From NCBI RefSeq assembly GCF_042726155.1, contig NZ_JBHXHV010000002.1:124001-188000 (forward strand): 64,000 nucleotides of DNA. The letters run 5' to 3'. The notes below the pieces were generated by a model, which worked only from the letters and a program-made list of their open reading frames with translations, was not told where the DNA came from and did not search any database. Within the stretch, counting starts at the first letter, position 1. Every line of letters begins with the position of its first letter. Shown in pieces: positions 1 through 8,862 of this stretch. The position numbers and the translations under genes are program-made. This DNA is from Leucobacter sp042726155 (GTDB lineage: Bacteria; Actinomycetota; Actinomycetes; Actinomycetales; Microbacteriaceae).

Positions 1-197
1 GCAACCGTTCCGTGACCGGAGTTGTCGCGCAGCGAACGACGTTTGACTGTCACGGCGTGGCCGTTGCCGGACCACTCCGCTGCGGCCGTGCGCTGCGTAC
101 AGTGAGACGCATCTGACGGGCGACGACGCCTGACGGGAGGCCGCTCACCCGGTCTCGTGTCGCCCGGAGCCAGGCCCGAGCAAAGGAACGATGGTCA

Positions 198-1007
198 ATG
201 ACGAACCACGACACGCCCGTTACCGCTGACCCGAACGAGTGGCGCAGCTACGACGAATTCGCCGCGGGTATCGACACGTACCGGCTTCCGAACAGCGACC
301 TCGACGGCCGCTCCCTTACGCTGACCCTCGACGACGGCGCGACGATGTCGCTCGCATTCTCAGCGAGCGAGGTGGCGTGGCAGGCTGACGGCGCGATCGC
401 CTCCGGCGGCGAGCGCCGCGACCCCTACGACGCGGTGCGGGTGCGCTCCGATGTCGTGTTTGTGAATTTGCCACTCGAGTCCCGCGAACGGGAATCGCTC
501 ACGATTGTGTTTTCGGAGACCACGCACCGCGCGCTCGTCGTCCGTTCCACGATCGCGGCGGAGGAGACCGCGGGTGAGCCGCAGGTCGGCCAGACGTTCT
601 GGGCGGCTGTCACCGACGGCGGCTCCCCCACGGGCGATGCACCTGCGGCCTCGCGCGACCTCATCGGCAAACGCAACCTGTACCGCTACAGCCCCGAGCA
701 CCTGTACGAGCACGTGTACATTTCAAGCCAGCGCTACGCGTGGCAGTGCGTGCAGGGTGTGCAGCGTGGGCACGGCGACATGGATATGTCGACCGTGTGG
801 AAGTTTGCCGATGGTCTCTACCTGTTCTGCTTCCGCGAGTTCCGCATCGCGGTCGCCAGTGTGTGGCTGCATGACCTCGGCTATGCCCTGCGCACCACGG
901 GCATCTTCCTGGGCCTCAATGGCGAGGGGGCTGCCGAGCAGTCGCGGGCGGGTGGCCACATTTACCCCATCGGGTCGGTCGACTACCCCGACGTGCAACC
1001 CGTTTGA
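198..1007 (+). CDS. MoaF-like protein (MoaF N- and C-terminal domains)
   Basis: A 269-residue cytosolic protein without signal peptide or membrane segment. The N-terminal half (about residues 15-110) has the MoaF-N look, and the C-terminal half (about 150-265) is the more typical MoaF part, with the conserved stretch YRYSPEHLYEHVYIS near residue 160 and a WKFADGLYLFCFREF-like segment. MoaF was named from the Klebsiella moa operon linked to monoamine metabolism; its biochemical role is not settled despite the old 'molybdenum cofactor' label. The ATG at 198 is chosen because an ATG at 191 opens a 12-codon frame ending at 229; AGGA at 184-187 lies about 10 bases upstream. It is followed by an ABC importer lipoprotein gene on the same strand after 56 bases, so a catabolic or uptake role is inferred. 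Confidence 0.75.
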   Translation: MTNHDTPVTADPNEWRSYDEFAAGIDTYRLPNSDLDGRSLTLTLDDGATMSLAFSASEVAWQADGAIASGGERRDPYDAVRVRSDVVFVNLPLESRERESLTIVFSETTHRALVVRSTIAAEETAGEPQVGQTFWAAVTDGGSPTGDAPAASRDLIGKRNLYRYSPEHLYEHVYISSQRYAWQCVQGVQRGHGDMDMSTVWKFADGLYLFCFREFRIAVASVWLHDLGYALRTTGIFLGLNGEGAAEQSRAGGHIYPIGSVDYPDVQPV

Positions 1008-1063
1008 GCGGCGCAGCCGTACCAAGAAACTCACCCCTGATCACCCTGTTGAGAGGACACACT

Positions 1064-2245
1064 ATGAAGAACCGCTTTATTGCGGCCGCGGCGCTCACCG
1101 CCACCGCCGCGCTCGCGCTCTCCGGTTGCGCGGGCGGAGGTGGCGGTGGCGGCGAGGGCGCACCCATCGTTCTCGGCTCGGTCAATACCCTGAGTGGTGC
1201 AGCCACGTTCCCTGAGGCAAGCGCGGCGGCCAAGGCCGTGTTCGATCGCGTCAATGACGACGGCGGCATCAACGGGCACAAGATCGAGTACAAGACGGTC
1301 GACGACAAGGGCGACCCTGCATCGGCCACGGCGGCGGCGCGTGAGCTCGTCGGCAGCGACGAGGTCGTCGCGCTCGTCGGTGGCGCTTCGCTGATCGAGT
1401 GCGAGATTAACCAGGACTATTACACGCAGGAAGGCGTGCTCTCTGTTCCCGGCATCGGCGTCGATACCGGCTGCTTTGACTCTCCGAACATTGCCCCGGC
1501 TAACCTCGGCCCGTTCAACGATATGACGCTGACGCTGCTGAACGGTTCGGAGAATCTCGGCCTCGACAACATCTGCGTGCTGCTCGAAATCGCTGGCTCG
1601 ACGAAGCCCTCGTACCTCGCTGGCGTTGAGAAGTGGACGGAGATCACCGGCAAGAAGCCGCTGCTCGTCGATGACAGCCTGCCGTACGGCGGCTCCGACT
1701 ACACGCCCTACATTGTGAAGGCCAAGAACGCCGGCTGCAAGGCGATTGCCGTGAACGGCATCGAGCCCGATGCCATCGGTCAAGTCAAGGCGGCGCAGGC
1801 GCAGGGCTGGGACGACGTCTCCTTCCTCTTCCTGACGAGTGTCTACAGTGAGAATTTCGCGTCCGCGCTCGATTGGACCGGCAAGGGCGTGCACGTACCC
1901 GCCGAGTTCTACCCCTTTACCGAGGACAGTGACGTCAATGCCGATTGGAAGTCGCTGATGCAAGACAATGACATTCCGCTGACCTCATTCAGCCAGGGCG
2001 GCTACCTCGCAGCGACCAACGTTGTCGAGGTACTGAAGGGCATGGATGGCGATATCACCCGTGAGTCAGTTTCGAAGGCGCTCCACGACATGGACCCGAT
2101 CGAGAGTGAGATGACGGCGTTCCCCTACCAGTTCGACAAGATCGCAGCGCAGGACTACACGCCGGGCGGTTGGCCGGTCGTGCTGAAGTCGGGCACCCGG
2201 GCCTGGGAGAAGTCGGCAGACGACTGGCTGATTCCCGAGGGTTAA
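1064..2245 (+). CDS. ABC transporter substrate-binding lipoprotein (branched-chain amino acid/HAAT type)
   Basis: A 393-residue type I periplasmic-binding-fold lipoprotein. The N terminus has a basic start (MKNRF), a hydrophobic core and a lipobox LSGC about 20 residues in, then a Gly-rich linker. The mature part starts with a typical Leu/Ile/Val-binding motif (IVLGSVNTLSGAA) and carries the NDDGGINGHKIEY motif of this family. The ATG at 1064 has the Shine-Dalgarno GAGAGG at 1051-1056. It heads an operon with two permease functions and two ATPases downstream. In this family ligands include amino acids, amides, urea and aromatic acids; neighbouring oxidoreductases suggest an organic carbon source, but the ligand cannot be read from sequence. 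Confidence 0.92.
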   Translation: MKNRFIAAAALTATAALALSGCAGGGGGGGEGAPIVLGSVNTLSGAATFPEASAAAKAVFDRVNDDGGINGHKIEYKTVDDKGDPASATAAARELVGSDEVVALVGGASLIECEINQDYYTQEGVLSVPGIGVDTGCFDSPNIAPANLGPFNDMTLTLLNGSENLGLDNICVLLEIAGSTKPSYLAGVEKWTEITGKKPLLVDDSLPYGGSDYTPYIVKAKNAGCKAIAVNGIEPDAIGQVKAAQAQGWDDVSFLFLTSVYSENFASALDWTGKGVHVPAEFYPFTEDSDVNADWKSLMQDNDIPLTSFSQGGYLAATNVVEVLKGMDGDITRESVSKALHDMDPIESEMTAFPYQFDKIAAQDYTPGGWPVVLKSGTRAWEKSADDWLIPEG

Positions 2246-2280
2246 TCCGCACTGACGGTTCGCCGCTGCAGCGGCTGACA

Positions 2281-2322
2281 GCGGGCACCCGATGCGACAC
2301 GTTCGTCGCATCGGGTGCCCGC
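2281..2322 (+). terminator. Intra-operon hairpin between binding protein and permease genes
   Basis: A perfect 18-bp inverted repeat, left arm GCGGGCACCCGATGCGAC at 2281-2298 and right arm at 2305-2322, with a 6-base loop (ACGTTC) and no T-run. It lies 35 bases after the binding-protein stop and 70 bases before the permease start. Such structures commonly act as partial terminators or as 3' mRNA stabilisers, giving excess binding protein over membrane subunits. The structure is seen directly; the role is inferred. Confidence 0.7.
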
Positions 2323-2392
2323 ATCCCCCATCTCGGCAAAGGAGCCTCATGCATCACCTATTCCCCGCCCCGTCGCACCGCGGAGGTGTCGC

Positions 2393-3268
2393 GTGAACGG
2401 CAGCGCGCTGCTTCAGGGGGCGCTCGCCGGCCTCGCGTCGGGCGGGCTCTACGCCGTGCTCGCGGTCACACTAACGCTCATGAGCCGCCTCGTTCGCGTC
2501 GTGAACTTCGCGCAGGCCGCGACCGGCATGTTTGCCGCGTTTTCAGCGGTCTGGTTTGCGACAGAGCTCGGGCTTCCGGTCTGGGCCGCGACGATAGTTG
2601 GCATCGTGGTCGGGGCCGCACTGAACGCGGCAATCGGCTGGATCGCTGCGACCTGGCTCTCCGAGGCATCCGTCACGCTCCGATCCGCCATGACCGTTGC
2701 CCCGCTACTCATGCTGATCTCGCTCTCATTCATCCTGTTCGGAAACAAGCCCCAGCCGTTTGAACCCATACTGTCGGGGCCAGCGTTCAAGGCCGCCGGG
2801 GTTGTCGTGAGCTGGGTCACGATCGTGATGGTTGTGCTCGCCGTGATCGTTGCCGGGGGCTGCGCACTGCTGCTGCGGCGAACCACGATCGGTACCAAAC
2901 TTCGCGCCCTTTCCGAGCGTCCCACCACAGCAGAACTGATCGGGATCGCGGCAAAGCCGCTTTCGATCGGCGTTTGGGCCGCCACCGGCGCAATTTCCGC
3001 GATCACGATCCTCGTGATCGCGCCGTCGCAGTCGAACGACGCGATCAGCCTCTCCATGCTCATTATCCCGGCCTCAGCGGCCGCGCTGCTCGGCGGGTTC
3101 CGTCGCCTCGACTTCGCGGTCGTCGGTGGGCTCGTGCTCGGGATCATCTCGGGCATCGTGGCGCAGATCCCTGCGGTCTCGTTCGTGCGCAACTTCATCC
3201 CGTTCCTGTTCATCGTCGTGCTGCTGCTGTGGTCGCAGCGGAAGGAGGTGTGGGATGTTGCTCGCTAA
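2393..3268 (+). CDS. Branched-chain-type ABC transporter permease (LivH family)
   Basis: A 291-residue integral membrane protein with about eight hydrophobic segments. The N terminus ALLQGALAGLASGGLYAVLA is the LivH signature, and the late GIVAQIPAVSFVRNFIPFLFIVVLLLW segment is typical of the C terminus. GTG at 2393 is chosen over an in-frame ATG at 2315 because GGAGG sits at 2382-2386 and the upstream extension has no hydrophobic or conserved content. It is one half of the translocation pore; the partner permease is in the next gene, whose start overlaps this one by 14 bases. Confidence 0.9.
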   Translation: MNGSALLQGALAGLASGGLYAVLAVTLTLMSRLVRVVNFAQAATGMFAAFSAVWFATELGLPVWAATIVGIVVGAALNAAIGWIAATWLSEASVTLRSAMTVAPLLMLISLSFILFGNKPQPFEPILSGPAFKAAGVVVSWVTIVMVVLAVIVAGGCALLLRRTTIGTKLRALSERPTTAELIGIAAKPLSIGVWAATGAISAITILVIAPSQSNDAISLSMLIIPASAAALLGGFRRLDFAVVGGLVLGIISGIVAQIPAVSFVRNFIPFLFIVVLLLWSQRKEVWDVAR

Positions 3269-5027
3269 CCGTCGCCTCCGCACGGCCCTGCCCATCCTCG
3301 TCGCCATCGTCGGCGTCGGCATCGCCTGGGTGCTCAGTGTCGGGCTCTCCGGCTACTACGTGTTTCTCGGTATCAGCGCGCTGACCGCGATCATCTCGGT
3401 GCTCGGCCTCGGCGTCGTCACCGGCTCCGCGGGGATCATCGCGCTCTCCCAGCTGACGTTCGCGGCAATCGGCGCCTGGGTGGTCGCCTGGCTCAACACC
3501 ATGGACACGCCAGGCGGCTTCATTGTCTGGTTGCTCGCCGGCGGCATCGCAGGCGGCCTCGCCGGCATGCTCATCGGGCTCCCGGCACTCCGACTGCGCG
3601 GCGTGAATCTCGCTGTCGTCACGCTCGGATTCGCTGCAGCCTTCGACGTCATGCTCGTGCAGATTCAGTTTCCCGGGTCGGTCGACGGCATCGCCGTCGC
3701 GCGCCCGACCGCGTTCTCGAGCGACCGCGAGTACTTCTTCTTCGCCGCTATCGTGATGATTGTCTGCGCCCTGATCGTGTCGTGGCTGCAGCGCAGCCGG
3801 ATGGGCAGCAGTTGGAAGGCCGTCGCGTTCTCTGAGCGCGGCACCGCCGCGGTCGGCCAGAGCGTGTCGGCTGCCAAGCTCTCTGCGTTTGCCGTCAGCG
3901 CGGCGCTCGCCGGCATCTCTGGCGGACTGCTCGCGGGTCAGGTGCAGCTGCCGTTCGCGTCGAGTTTCGCGCCGCTGCAATCGCTCGCGCTGTACATTCT
4001 CGCCGTCATGAGCGGCGCCTACCTCATCGACATGGCAATCTTCGGCGGCATTCTGTGGGTAGTGGTGCCCGAGCTGCTGAAGAAGTGGGGAGTGCCGCAA
4101 GACTGGGGATTCGTGGTGTTCGGTCTACTCGGCATCCAGGCTCTGACGAGCGGATCGAACCTCGGCGAAGGCATCCGCGGACTGCTTCGGAAGCGGTCAG
4201 CTGCCAAGACCGCCGCTCTCGCTGCGGCGGCCGCCACGTCGCCGTCCGATGTCGGCACGAGTGTGCTCGATGTGTTCGCGGTGCCCGAGGCGGCAACGCC
4301 GATTCCGGCGGACGCCCCGCCCGTGCTCGAGGTGGTCGGGCTCGGTGTGCAGTTCGGCGCGCTGAAGGCGCTCGACGACGTATCGCTCGCCGTGCGCCCC
4401 CGCTCGATCATGGGTCTGATCGGACCGAACGGCGCTGGCAAGTCGACGTTTGTCGACGCCGTCAGCGGATTTCTTCCGCAGCACACAGGGCACACGCTGC
4501 TCGACGGCGTCGACATCAGCCGTCTCTCCCCCGCGCAGCGCGCGCGGCGCGGGCTGCGCCGCACTTTCCAACAGGATCGGGTGCCACCCCAGCTCACGGT
4601 CGAGGCCTACGTGCGCTTCGTGGCACGTCAGCGGCTCGACCACGACGAGCTGAGCGACGCCCTCGCGTTTCTCGGCTGCCCGTCACCCGACACCCCGCTC
4701 ACGACGGTCGACGTCGGTACGCGCCGCCTGATCGAGGTCGCCGCCGCGGTGCTCGCGGGGCCGCGACTGCTCATTCTCGATGAGCCAGCGGCCGGCCTCT
4801 CGCACGAGGAGCACCTGCAGTTCGGGCACCGTCTCACGCGCATTCCCTCGCGCTTTGACACCGCGATCGTGCTCATCGAGCACGATCTCGACCTGGTTCG
4901 CTCAGTCTGCACGGAACTCACCGTGCTCGATTTCGGTCGTGTGCTGGCGCAGGGCCCCACCGCCGAAGTGCTCGATACACCGGCCGTGATCGCGGCCTAC
5001 ATGGGAGATGCGGAGCTCAGCTCATGA
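3255..5027 (+). CDS. Fused ABC permease-ATPase (LivM-LivG fusion)
   Basis: A 590-residue two-domain importer subunit. Residues about 1-320 form a LivM-type permease with many membrane segments (including GLGVVTGSAGIIALSQLTFAAIG). After a linker rich in Ala and Ser (about 320-360), residues about 365-588 form a LivG-type ATPase with Walker A GPNGAGKST, a Q-loop, Walker B LLILDEPAAGLS and a switch His in VLIEHDLD. The ABC signature reads DVGTRRLIEVA rather than a clean LSGG(Q/E), which is common in LivG-type subunits. GAAGGAGGTG at 3241-3250 supports the ATG at 3255. It overlaps the upstream gene by 14 bases and the downstream ATPase by ATGA. Confidence 0.9.
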   Translation: MLLANRRLRTALPILVAIVGVGIAWVLSVGLSGYYVFLGISALTAIISVLGLGVVTGSAGIIALSQLTFAAIGAWVVAWLNTMDTPGGFIVWLLAGGIAGGLAGMLIGLPALRLRGVNLAVVTLGFAAAFDVMLVQIQFPGSVDGIAVARPTAFSSDREYFFFAAIVMIVCALIVSWLQRSRMGSSWKAVAFSERGTAAVGQSVSAAKLSAFAVSAALAGISGGLLAGQVQLPFASSFAPLQSLALYILAVMSGAYLIDMAIFGGILWVVVPELLKKWGVPQDWGFVVFGLLGIQALTSGSNLGEGIRGLLRKRSAAKTAALAAAAATSPSDVGTSVLDVFAVPEAATPIPADAPPVLEVVGLGVQFGALKALDDVSLAVRPRSIMGLIGPNGAGKSTFVDAVSGFLPQHTGHTLLDGVDISRLSPAQRARRGLRRTFQQDRVPPQLTVEAYVRFVARQRLDHDELSDALAFLGCPSPDTPLTTVDVGTRRLIEVAAAVLAGPRLLILDEPAAGLSHEEHLQFGHRLTRIPSRFDTAIVLIEHDLDLVRSVCTELTVLDFGRVLAQGPTAEVLDTPAVIAAYMGDAELSS

Positions 5028-5719
5028 CCGAACTCAAGCTCACCGGGGTGAGCGTCAGTCGCGGCGCCGGCCCGGTCGTCTCAGACGTCGACCTCACCGT
5101 TCGGGCTGGCGAGGTGCTCGCCCTCGTCGGCCCGAACGGTGCCGGAAAGTCGAGCCTGCTCGAGTCGGTGTCGGGCGTCATCGCGCACTCCGCCGGTGAC
5201 ATCTCGCTCGACGGTGAATCGATCGCGAAGCGCAGCCGCGTGCAGCGCTCACGCGCGGGCATCGCGCACATTGAGCAGGGCCGGGCGATCTTCCCGTCAC
5301 TCACTGTGCGCGAGAACATCCTGCTGACCGCGAAAACCGGCGCAGCACTCGACGAGGTCTTGCACTCGTTCCCCGAGCTCGAAAAACGCATCGACGCTCA
5401 GTCGGTGTTGCTCTCGGGCGGTGAGCAGCAAATGGTCGTGCTCGCGCGGGCGTTCGCCGCGAAACCGCGCTTTCTGCTCATTGACGAAATGTCGCTCGGG
5501 CTCGCGCCCGTGGTGTTCATGCGATTGCTGCCGCTCATTCAGAAGATCGCGGCGTCGGGCGTCGGCGTGCTGCTCGTCGAGCAATTCACACACCTCGCGC
5601 TCGGCATCGCCGACGAGGCAATGGTGATCGCGAGCGGTCGCGTCAGTCACGCGCAGGCACCGGCGGCCGAGCTCGCCGACGACCCGCAACTGCTGCGGGC
5701 GGCGTATCTCGGAGGATAG
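5024..5719 (+). CDS. Branched-chain-type ABC transporter ATPase (LivF family)
   Basis: A 231-residue ATP-binding subunit. Walker A reads GPNGAGKSS near residue 37; the Q-loop region is IEQGRAIFPSLTVRENI; the ABC signature is LLSGGEQQMV; Walker B is FLLIDEMSLGLAP; and the switch His falls in the LLVEQFTHLALG region. These are LivF features and pair with the fused LivG ATPase upstream to form the nucleotide-binding pair. The ATG overlaps the TGA of the fusion gene (ATGA), indicating translational coupling. It is the last gene of the importer operon and is followed by a hairpin between convergent genes. Confidence 0.92.
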   Translation: MTELKLTGVSVSRGAGPVVSDVDLTVRAGEVLALVGPNGAGKSSLLESVSGVIAHSAGDISLDGESIAKRSRVQRSRAGIAHIEQGRAIFPSLTVRENILLTAKTGAALDEVLHSFPELEKRIDAQSVLLSGGEQQMVVLARAFAAKPRFLLIDEMSLGLAPVVFMRLLPLIQKIAASGVGVLLVEQFTHLALGIADEAMVIASGRVSHAQAPAAELADDPQLLRAAYLGG

Positions 5720-5787
5720 GGCGGGTTCGGCCGGTGCGTAACCGGCCAATGCAGGCGGGTTCGGCCGGTGCGTAACCGGCCGAACCC
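5720..5787. terminator. Tandemly duplicated hairpin between convergent genes
   Basis: A 28-base sequence at 5720-5747 is repeated at 5754-5781. The second copy extends into a perfect 12-bp stem (GGGTTCGGCCGG at 5757-5768, reverse complement at 5776-5787) with loop TGCGTAA; the first copy can form only the inner GGCCGG stem. It lies between the ends of the importer operon and the convergent SDR gene, so a bidirectional terminator is likely. Confidence 0.75.
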
Positions 5788-5792
5788 TCCTG

Positions 5793-6623
5793 CTACATTC
5801 CGGCGTGCTCGAAGGCGATGGTGGGCAGGTCGACGATGTGCGCGCCGCCATCGGCGACGAGCACCGATCCTGACATGTATGAAGACTCGCTCGATCCCAG
5901 GAACCGCACGATCGCGGCGATCTCGGCGGGCTCGGCGGCCCGGCCGAGCGGCACGTCACGCGTGACCGCCGCGTACCCAGCCTCCCGATCGGCGATCTCG
6001 GGAGCGTGCTCCGCGAACTCATCCATCTCGGCGTCAGCCATCGGAGTGCGCACCCAACCGGGGCAGACGGCATTTACGCGGACGCCCTTGCGGCTGTAAT
6101 CGCGGGCCAGCGAGCGCGTCAGGCCGATCAGCGCGTGCTTGCCCACCGTGTATCCAGCAACCGATGGGCCAGCGAACAACCCGGCGAGCGACGATACGAT
6201 CACGATCTCGCTGCCCCCGGTTGTCTCCGCGCTCGCGACGAGCTCGGGCAACGCCGCCCGCGACATCGCAAACGCGGTCGTCAGGTTCGCGGTCATCGCC
6301 GCGCTCCAGTCAGCGTCGCTTGTCTCCCCCACGGCGGCGAAACCGTGGCCGCCGGCGTTGGCGACGAGCACATCGAGCCGGCCAAAGTTCCGAACGGCTT
6401 CGGCGACCGCGGCCGCGGCAGCCTCGCCATCAGCAACGTCGGCGACGAACGCGGTCGCGCCAATGCGATCAGCGACTTCCCGTAGCGGGCCCTCGCGACG
6501 GCCGACGATCACCACGTGGGCCCCCTCCTCGGTGTACCGCTCAGCGACAGCCGCACCAATGCCGGTGCCACCACCAGTGACGAGCACCACTCGATCTTGA
6601 ACGCCGTTGTTCTGCCTAGCCAT
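5793..6623 (-). CDS. Short-chain dehydrogenase/reductase (classical SDR)
   Basis: A 276-residue NAD(P)-dependent oxidoreductase. The cofactor motif TGGGTGIG is at residues 16-23, the NAG motif (VANAGG) near 88-92, the catalytic Ser in the IVIVSSLAG stretch near 144-145, and the Tyr-Lys pair at Y158 and K162 (GYTVGK). Arg residues after the second strand (GRRE at 41-44) suggest NADP preference, which is inference. GGAGGGA lies just upstream of the ATG. It is transcribed toward the importer operon and away from the amidohydrolase gene, with which it shares a divergent intergenic region (6624-6835). The substrate is unknown. Confidence 0.9.
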   Translation of the reverse strand: MARQNNGVQDRVVLVTGGGTGIGAAVAERYTEEGAHVVIVGRREGPLREVADRIGATAFVADVADGEAAAAAVAEAVRNFGRLDVLVANAGGHGFAAVGETSDADWSAAMTANLTTAFAMSRAALPELVASAETTGGSEIVIVSSLAGLFAGPSVAGYTVGKHALIGLTRSLARDYSRKGVRVNAVCPGWVRTPMADAEMDEFAEHAPEIADREAGYAAVTRDVPLGRAAEPAEIAAIVRFLGSSESSYMSGSVLVADGGAHIVDLPTIAFEHAGM

Positions 6624-6835
6624 GTTGATCCCTCCGCGTGTTCGCGCGCCCGTGCGGGCCGCGTCTCCTCATCTTCGCCCGCCGAGCCGCCGCAAGCGTG
6701 GTCGCTGGCCGATCGATCACCGGCGGTCAACCTCGGAGCACTGACGCACAATCGCGTGGACCAGACGCTTGCAATACTGAGGGCAGCGCGTCGCGGTGTG
6801 TCGGCGGCCGCCCGTAACGACGCGAGGAGTCACCG

Positions 6836-8509
6836 ATGACCCATCAGCAACCCGACCTGGTCTTGACCGGGGGCCGCATTTGGACAGTGAACGCCGCGGC
6901 ACCGCTCGCTGAGGCGATCGCGGTCACCGCGGGCAGGATAACGGCGGTGGGATCGAGCGCAGAGATCTCCGAACTCGCCGGGCCCGCCACAGAAGTGCGC
7001 GATCTCGCCGGGGCGTTCGTCATGCCGGGGCTCATCGACGTGCACACGCACCACTCCGTCGCAGGCCAGGAGGAACTTTTCGAACTGCGGGTGCCGATCG
7101 GCGCTCATCTCGACGGCATCATCGAGGCCGTGCGTGCGCACGCCGCGAAGCTGCCGGCCGATGCTTGGGTTGTCGGCGGGCCCTGGATGAGCGATCGCTT
7201 CACCGACATCAACTCTGCGGCGGCTCTGGCCCGCCTCGACGAGGCCGCTGGCGGACGCCCCGTAATGCTCTCGGACGACTCGCACCACAATCGCTGGGTG
7301 TCGAGTCGGGCGCTCGAACTCGCGGGAGTCAGCGCGGGCGACACCGGTGTCGTGCTCGACGCGAGCGGTCGCCCCACGGGCGTGCTGCTCGAGGCCGCCG
7401 GCATCCCCGTCGCACGAGCGCAACGCGCGGTCGGCGGGCTCACTGCCGACCAAGAACGCGCTGCCTCGCGGCACGGGGTGAGCATTCTGAGCTCGTTCGG
7501 CATCACCGCGTTTCAAGACGCTGGTGTCTCCACGGCGACGCTGGGAGCCTTGCACGATCTTGATGCGGCGGGCGAACTCGACGCTTGGGTCGTCTCGTCG
7601 ATGCTCGTCAACGACGAGATCTTCGGCCACACCGTCATCGGCAATGATCTGGTGTTCGACGGCGAGCGCTACCGCACACCGCACCATCGCCCCGACTTCG
7701 TGAAGATCTTCTTGGACGGCGTGCCGCCGACCCGCACCGGCGCGTTTCTCGAGCCGTACCTGCCCGATGACCTGCACGGCGACCACTTTCACGGATCCAC
7801 TCTGCTCGATCCCTCGGAGCTGCTCGACTGGCTGCGCCGCACGTCTGCTGCCGGGCTTTCGGCGAAGATTCACTGTACCGGCGACGCGTCGGTGCACGCG
7901 GTGCTGAACGCGGTCGAGGTGCTGCGCGGCGAGGGCTTTGATGACGCGCGGTACCAGGTGGCGCACGGCCAGTTTGTGCACCCCGACGACGTCCCGCGGT
8001 TCGCGCAGCTCGGCGTCGCGGCCGACATTTCGCCGTTCATCTGGGTGCCCGGCCCGATCGTCGAAGCGATTCGCGAGGTGCTCCCCCGCGACCGCGCCGA
8101 TCGCATGCAGCCGAACCGTTCGCTGCTCGATGCCGGGGCTATCGTCGCCGGCGGATCAGACTGGCCCGTCTCGCCTTCGCCCAACGCCTGGGATGGCATT
8201 CACGGGCTCGTCACTCGCGAGGATCCGAGCGGCGCTTACGCCGGCACGCTCTGGCCCGAGGAGGCCATTACGCTGGAGGAGGCGATCGCCGCGTTCACCA
8301 TCAGCGGCGCCGAGGCGATGGGTCTCGCTCACGAGACTGGGTCGCTCGAGGTCGGCAAGTCTGCCGATTTCGTCGTGCTCGACCGCGATCCGTTCGCGCA
8401 CCCGGCGCGCGAACTCGCGCAGACCAGGGTGAACGAGACTTGGTTCACCGGGCGACGCGTGTTCGCGCGTAGCACCCCGACCGACGAAGAAGGAGAATCC
8501 CGTGCATAA
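6836..8509 (+). CDS. Amidohydrolase family protein (YtcJ-like, amidohydrolase 3)
   Basis: A 557-residue cytosolic metal-dependent hydrolase of the amidohydrolase superfamily, YtcJ-like. It shows the N-terminal beta-sandwich start (LVLTGGRIWTVN), the metal motif DVHTHH (H70, H72, H73), KIHCTGDASVHAVLNAV as later metal region, a late GGSDWPVSPSPN (Asp ligand) and the closing beta-sandwich LEVGKSADFVVLDRDPF. The family hydrolyses amides or esters or acts on formamides; substrate prediction by homology is unreliable. Its stop overlaps the following EthD-like gene by 8 bases, so the two are probably co-translated. It is divergent from the SDR gene. Confidence 0.9.
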   Translation: MTHQQPDLVLTGGRIWTVNAAAPLAEAIAVTAGRITAVGSSAEISELAGPATEVRDLAGAFVMPGLIDVHTHHSVAGQEELFELRVPIGAHLDGIIEAVRAHAAKLPADAWVVGGPWMSDRFTDINSAAALARLDEAAGGRPVMLSDDSHHNRWVSSRALELAGVSAGDTGVVLDASGRPTGVLLEAAGIPVARAQRAVGGLTADQERAASRHGVSILSSFGITAFQDAGVSTATLGALHDLDAAGELDAWVVSSMLVNDEIFGHTVIGNDLVFDGERYRTPHHRPDFVKIFLDGVPPTRTGAFLEPYLPDDLHGDHFHGSTLLDPSELLDWLRRTSAAGLSAKIHCTGDASVHAVLNAVEVLRGEGFDDARYQVAHGQFVHPDDVPRFAQLGVAADISPFIWVPGPIVEAIREVLPRDRADRMQPNRSLLDAGAIVAGGSDWPVSPSPNAWDGIHGLVTREDPSGAYAGTLWPEEAITLEEAIAAFTISGAEAMGLAHETGSLEVGKSADFVVLDRDPFAHPARELAQTRVNETWFTGRRVFARSTPTDEEGESRA

Positions 8510-8801
8510 GCTGCTGGTGCTGTACCCGGAGCCCACCGATCCGGCCGAGTTCGAGGCGTACTATCGCGAAACGCACCTGCCGCTCTGCGCGCAGCTCCCC
8601 GGCGTGCTCGGCATTTCGTTCTCGATCGGGATCGCGAACGCGCCCTATTTCGCCGTCTTTGAGGCGCGCTTCACGGATGAGGCGGCCCTCGGCGCCGCGC
8701 TCTCGTCTCCCGAGGGCCGCGCCGTTGAGGCCGACGTACCCAACTACGCGACGGGCGGCGCCGAGGTCTTCACCTTCGAGGTAGAAGACGTCCCCCTCTA
8801 A
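8502..8801 (+). CDS. EthD-like dimeric alpha/beta barrel protein
   Basis: A 99-residue protein with the ferredoxin-like EthD fold: MHKLLVLYPEPTDPAEFEAYYRETHLPL has the characteristic strand, then F..YY...H.PL motif at the N terminus. EthD was first seen in the ethyl tert-butyl ether degradation cluster; relatives are small isomerases, decarboxylases or accessory proteins in aromatic and polyketide pathways. GTG at 8502 is preceded by AAGGAG at 8490-8495. The 8-base overlap with the amidohydrolase points to a shared pathway step. Catalytic activity cannot be told from sequence. Confidence 0.8.
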   Translation: MHKLLVLYPEPTDPAEFEAYYRETHLPLCAQLPGVLGISFSIGIANAPYFAVFEARFTDEAALGAALSSPEGRAVEADVPNYATGGAEVFTFEVEDVPL

Positions 8802-8862
8802 CCCTTCTACACCCTCCCCTCGTCGTGCGCGGGCGGGTTTGGGCGAGGGCGGGGCGCGCGGG

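Noticed and set aside
191..229. ATG at 191 as the start of the MoaF-like gene
   Set aside because: That frame stops after 12 codons; it could at most be a tiny upstream overlapping frame.
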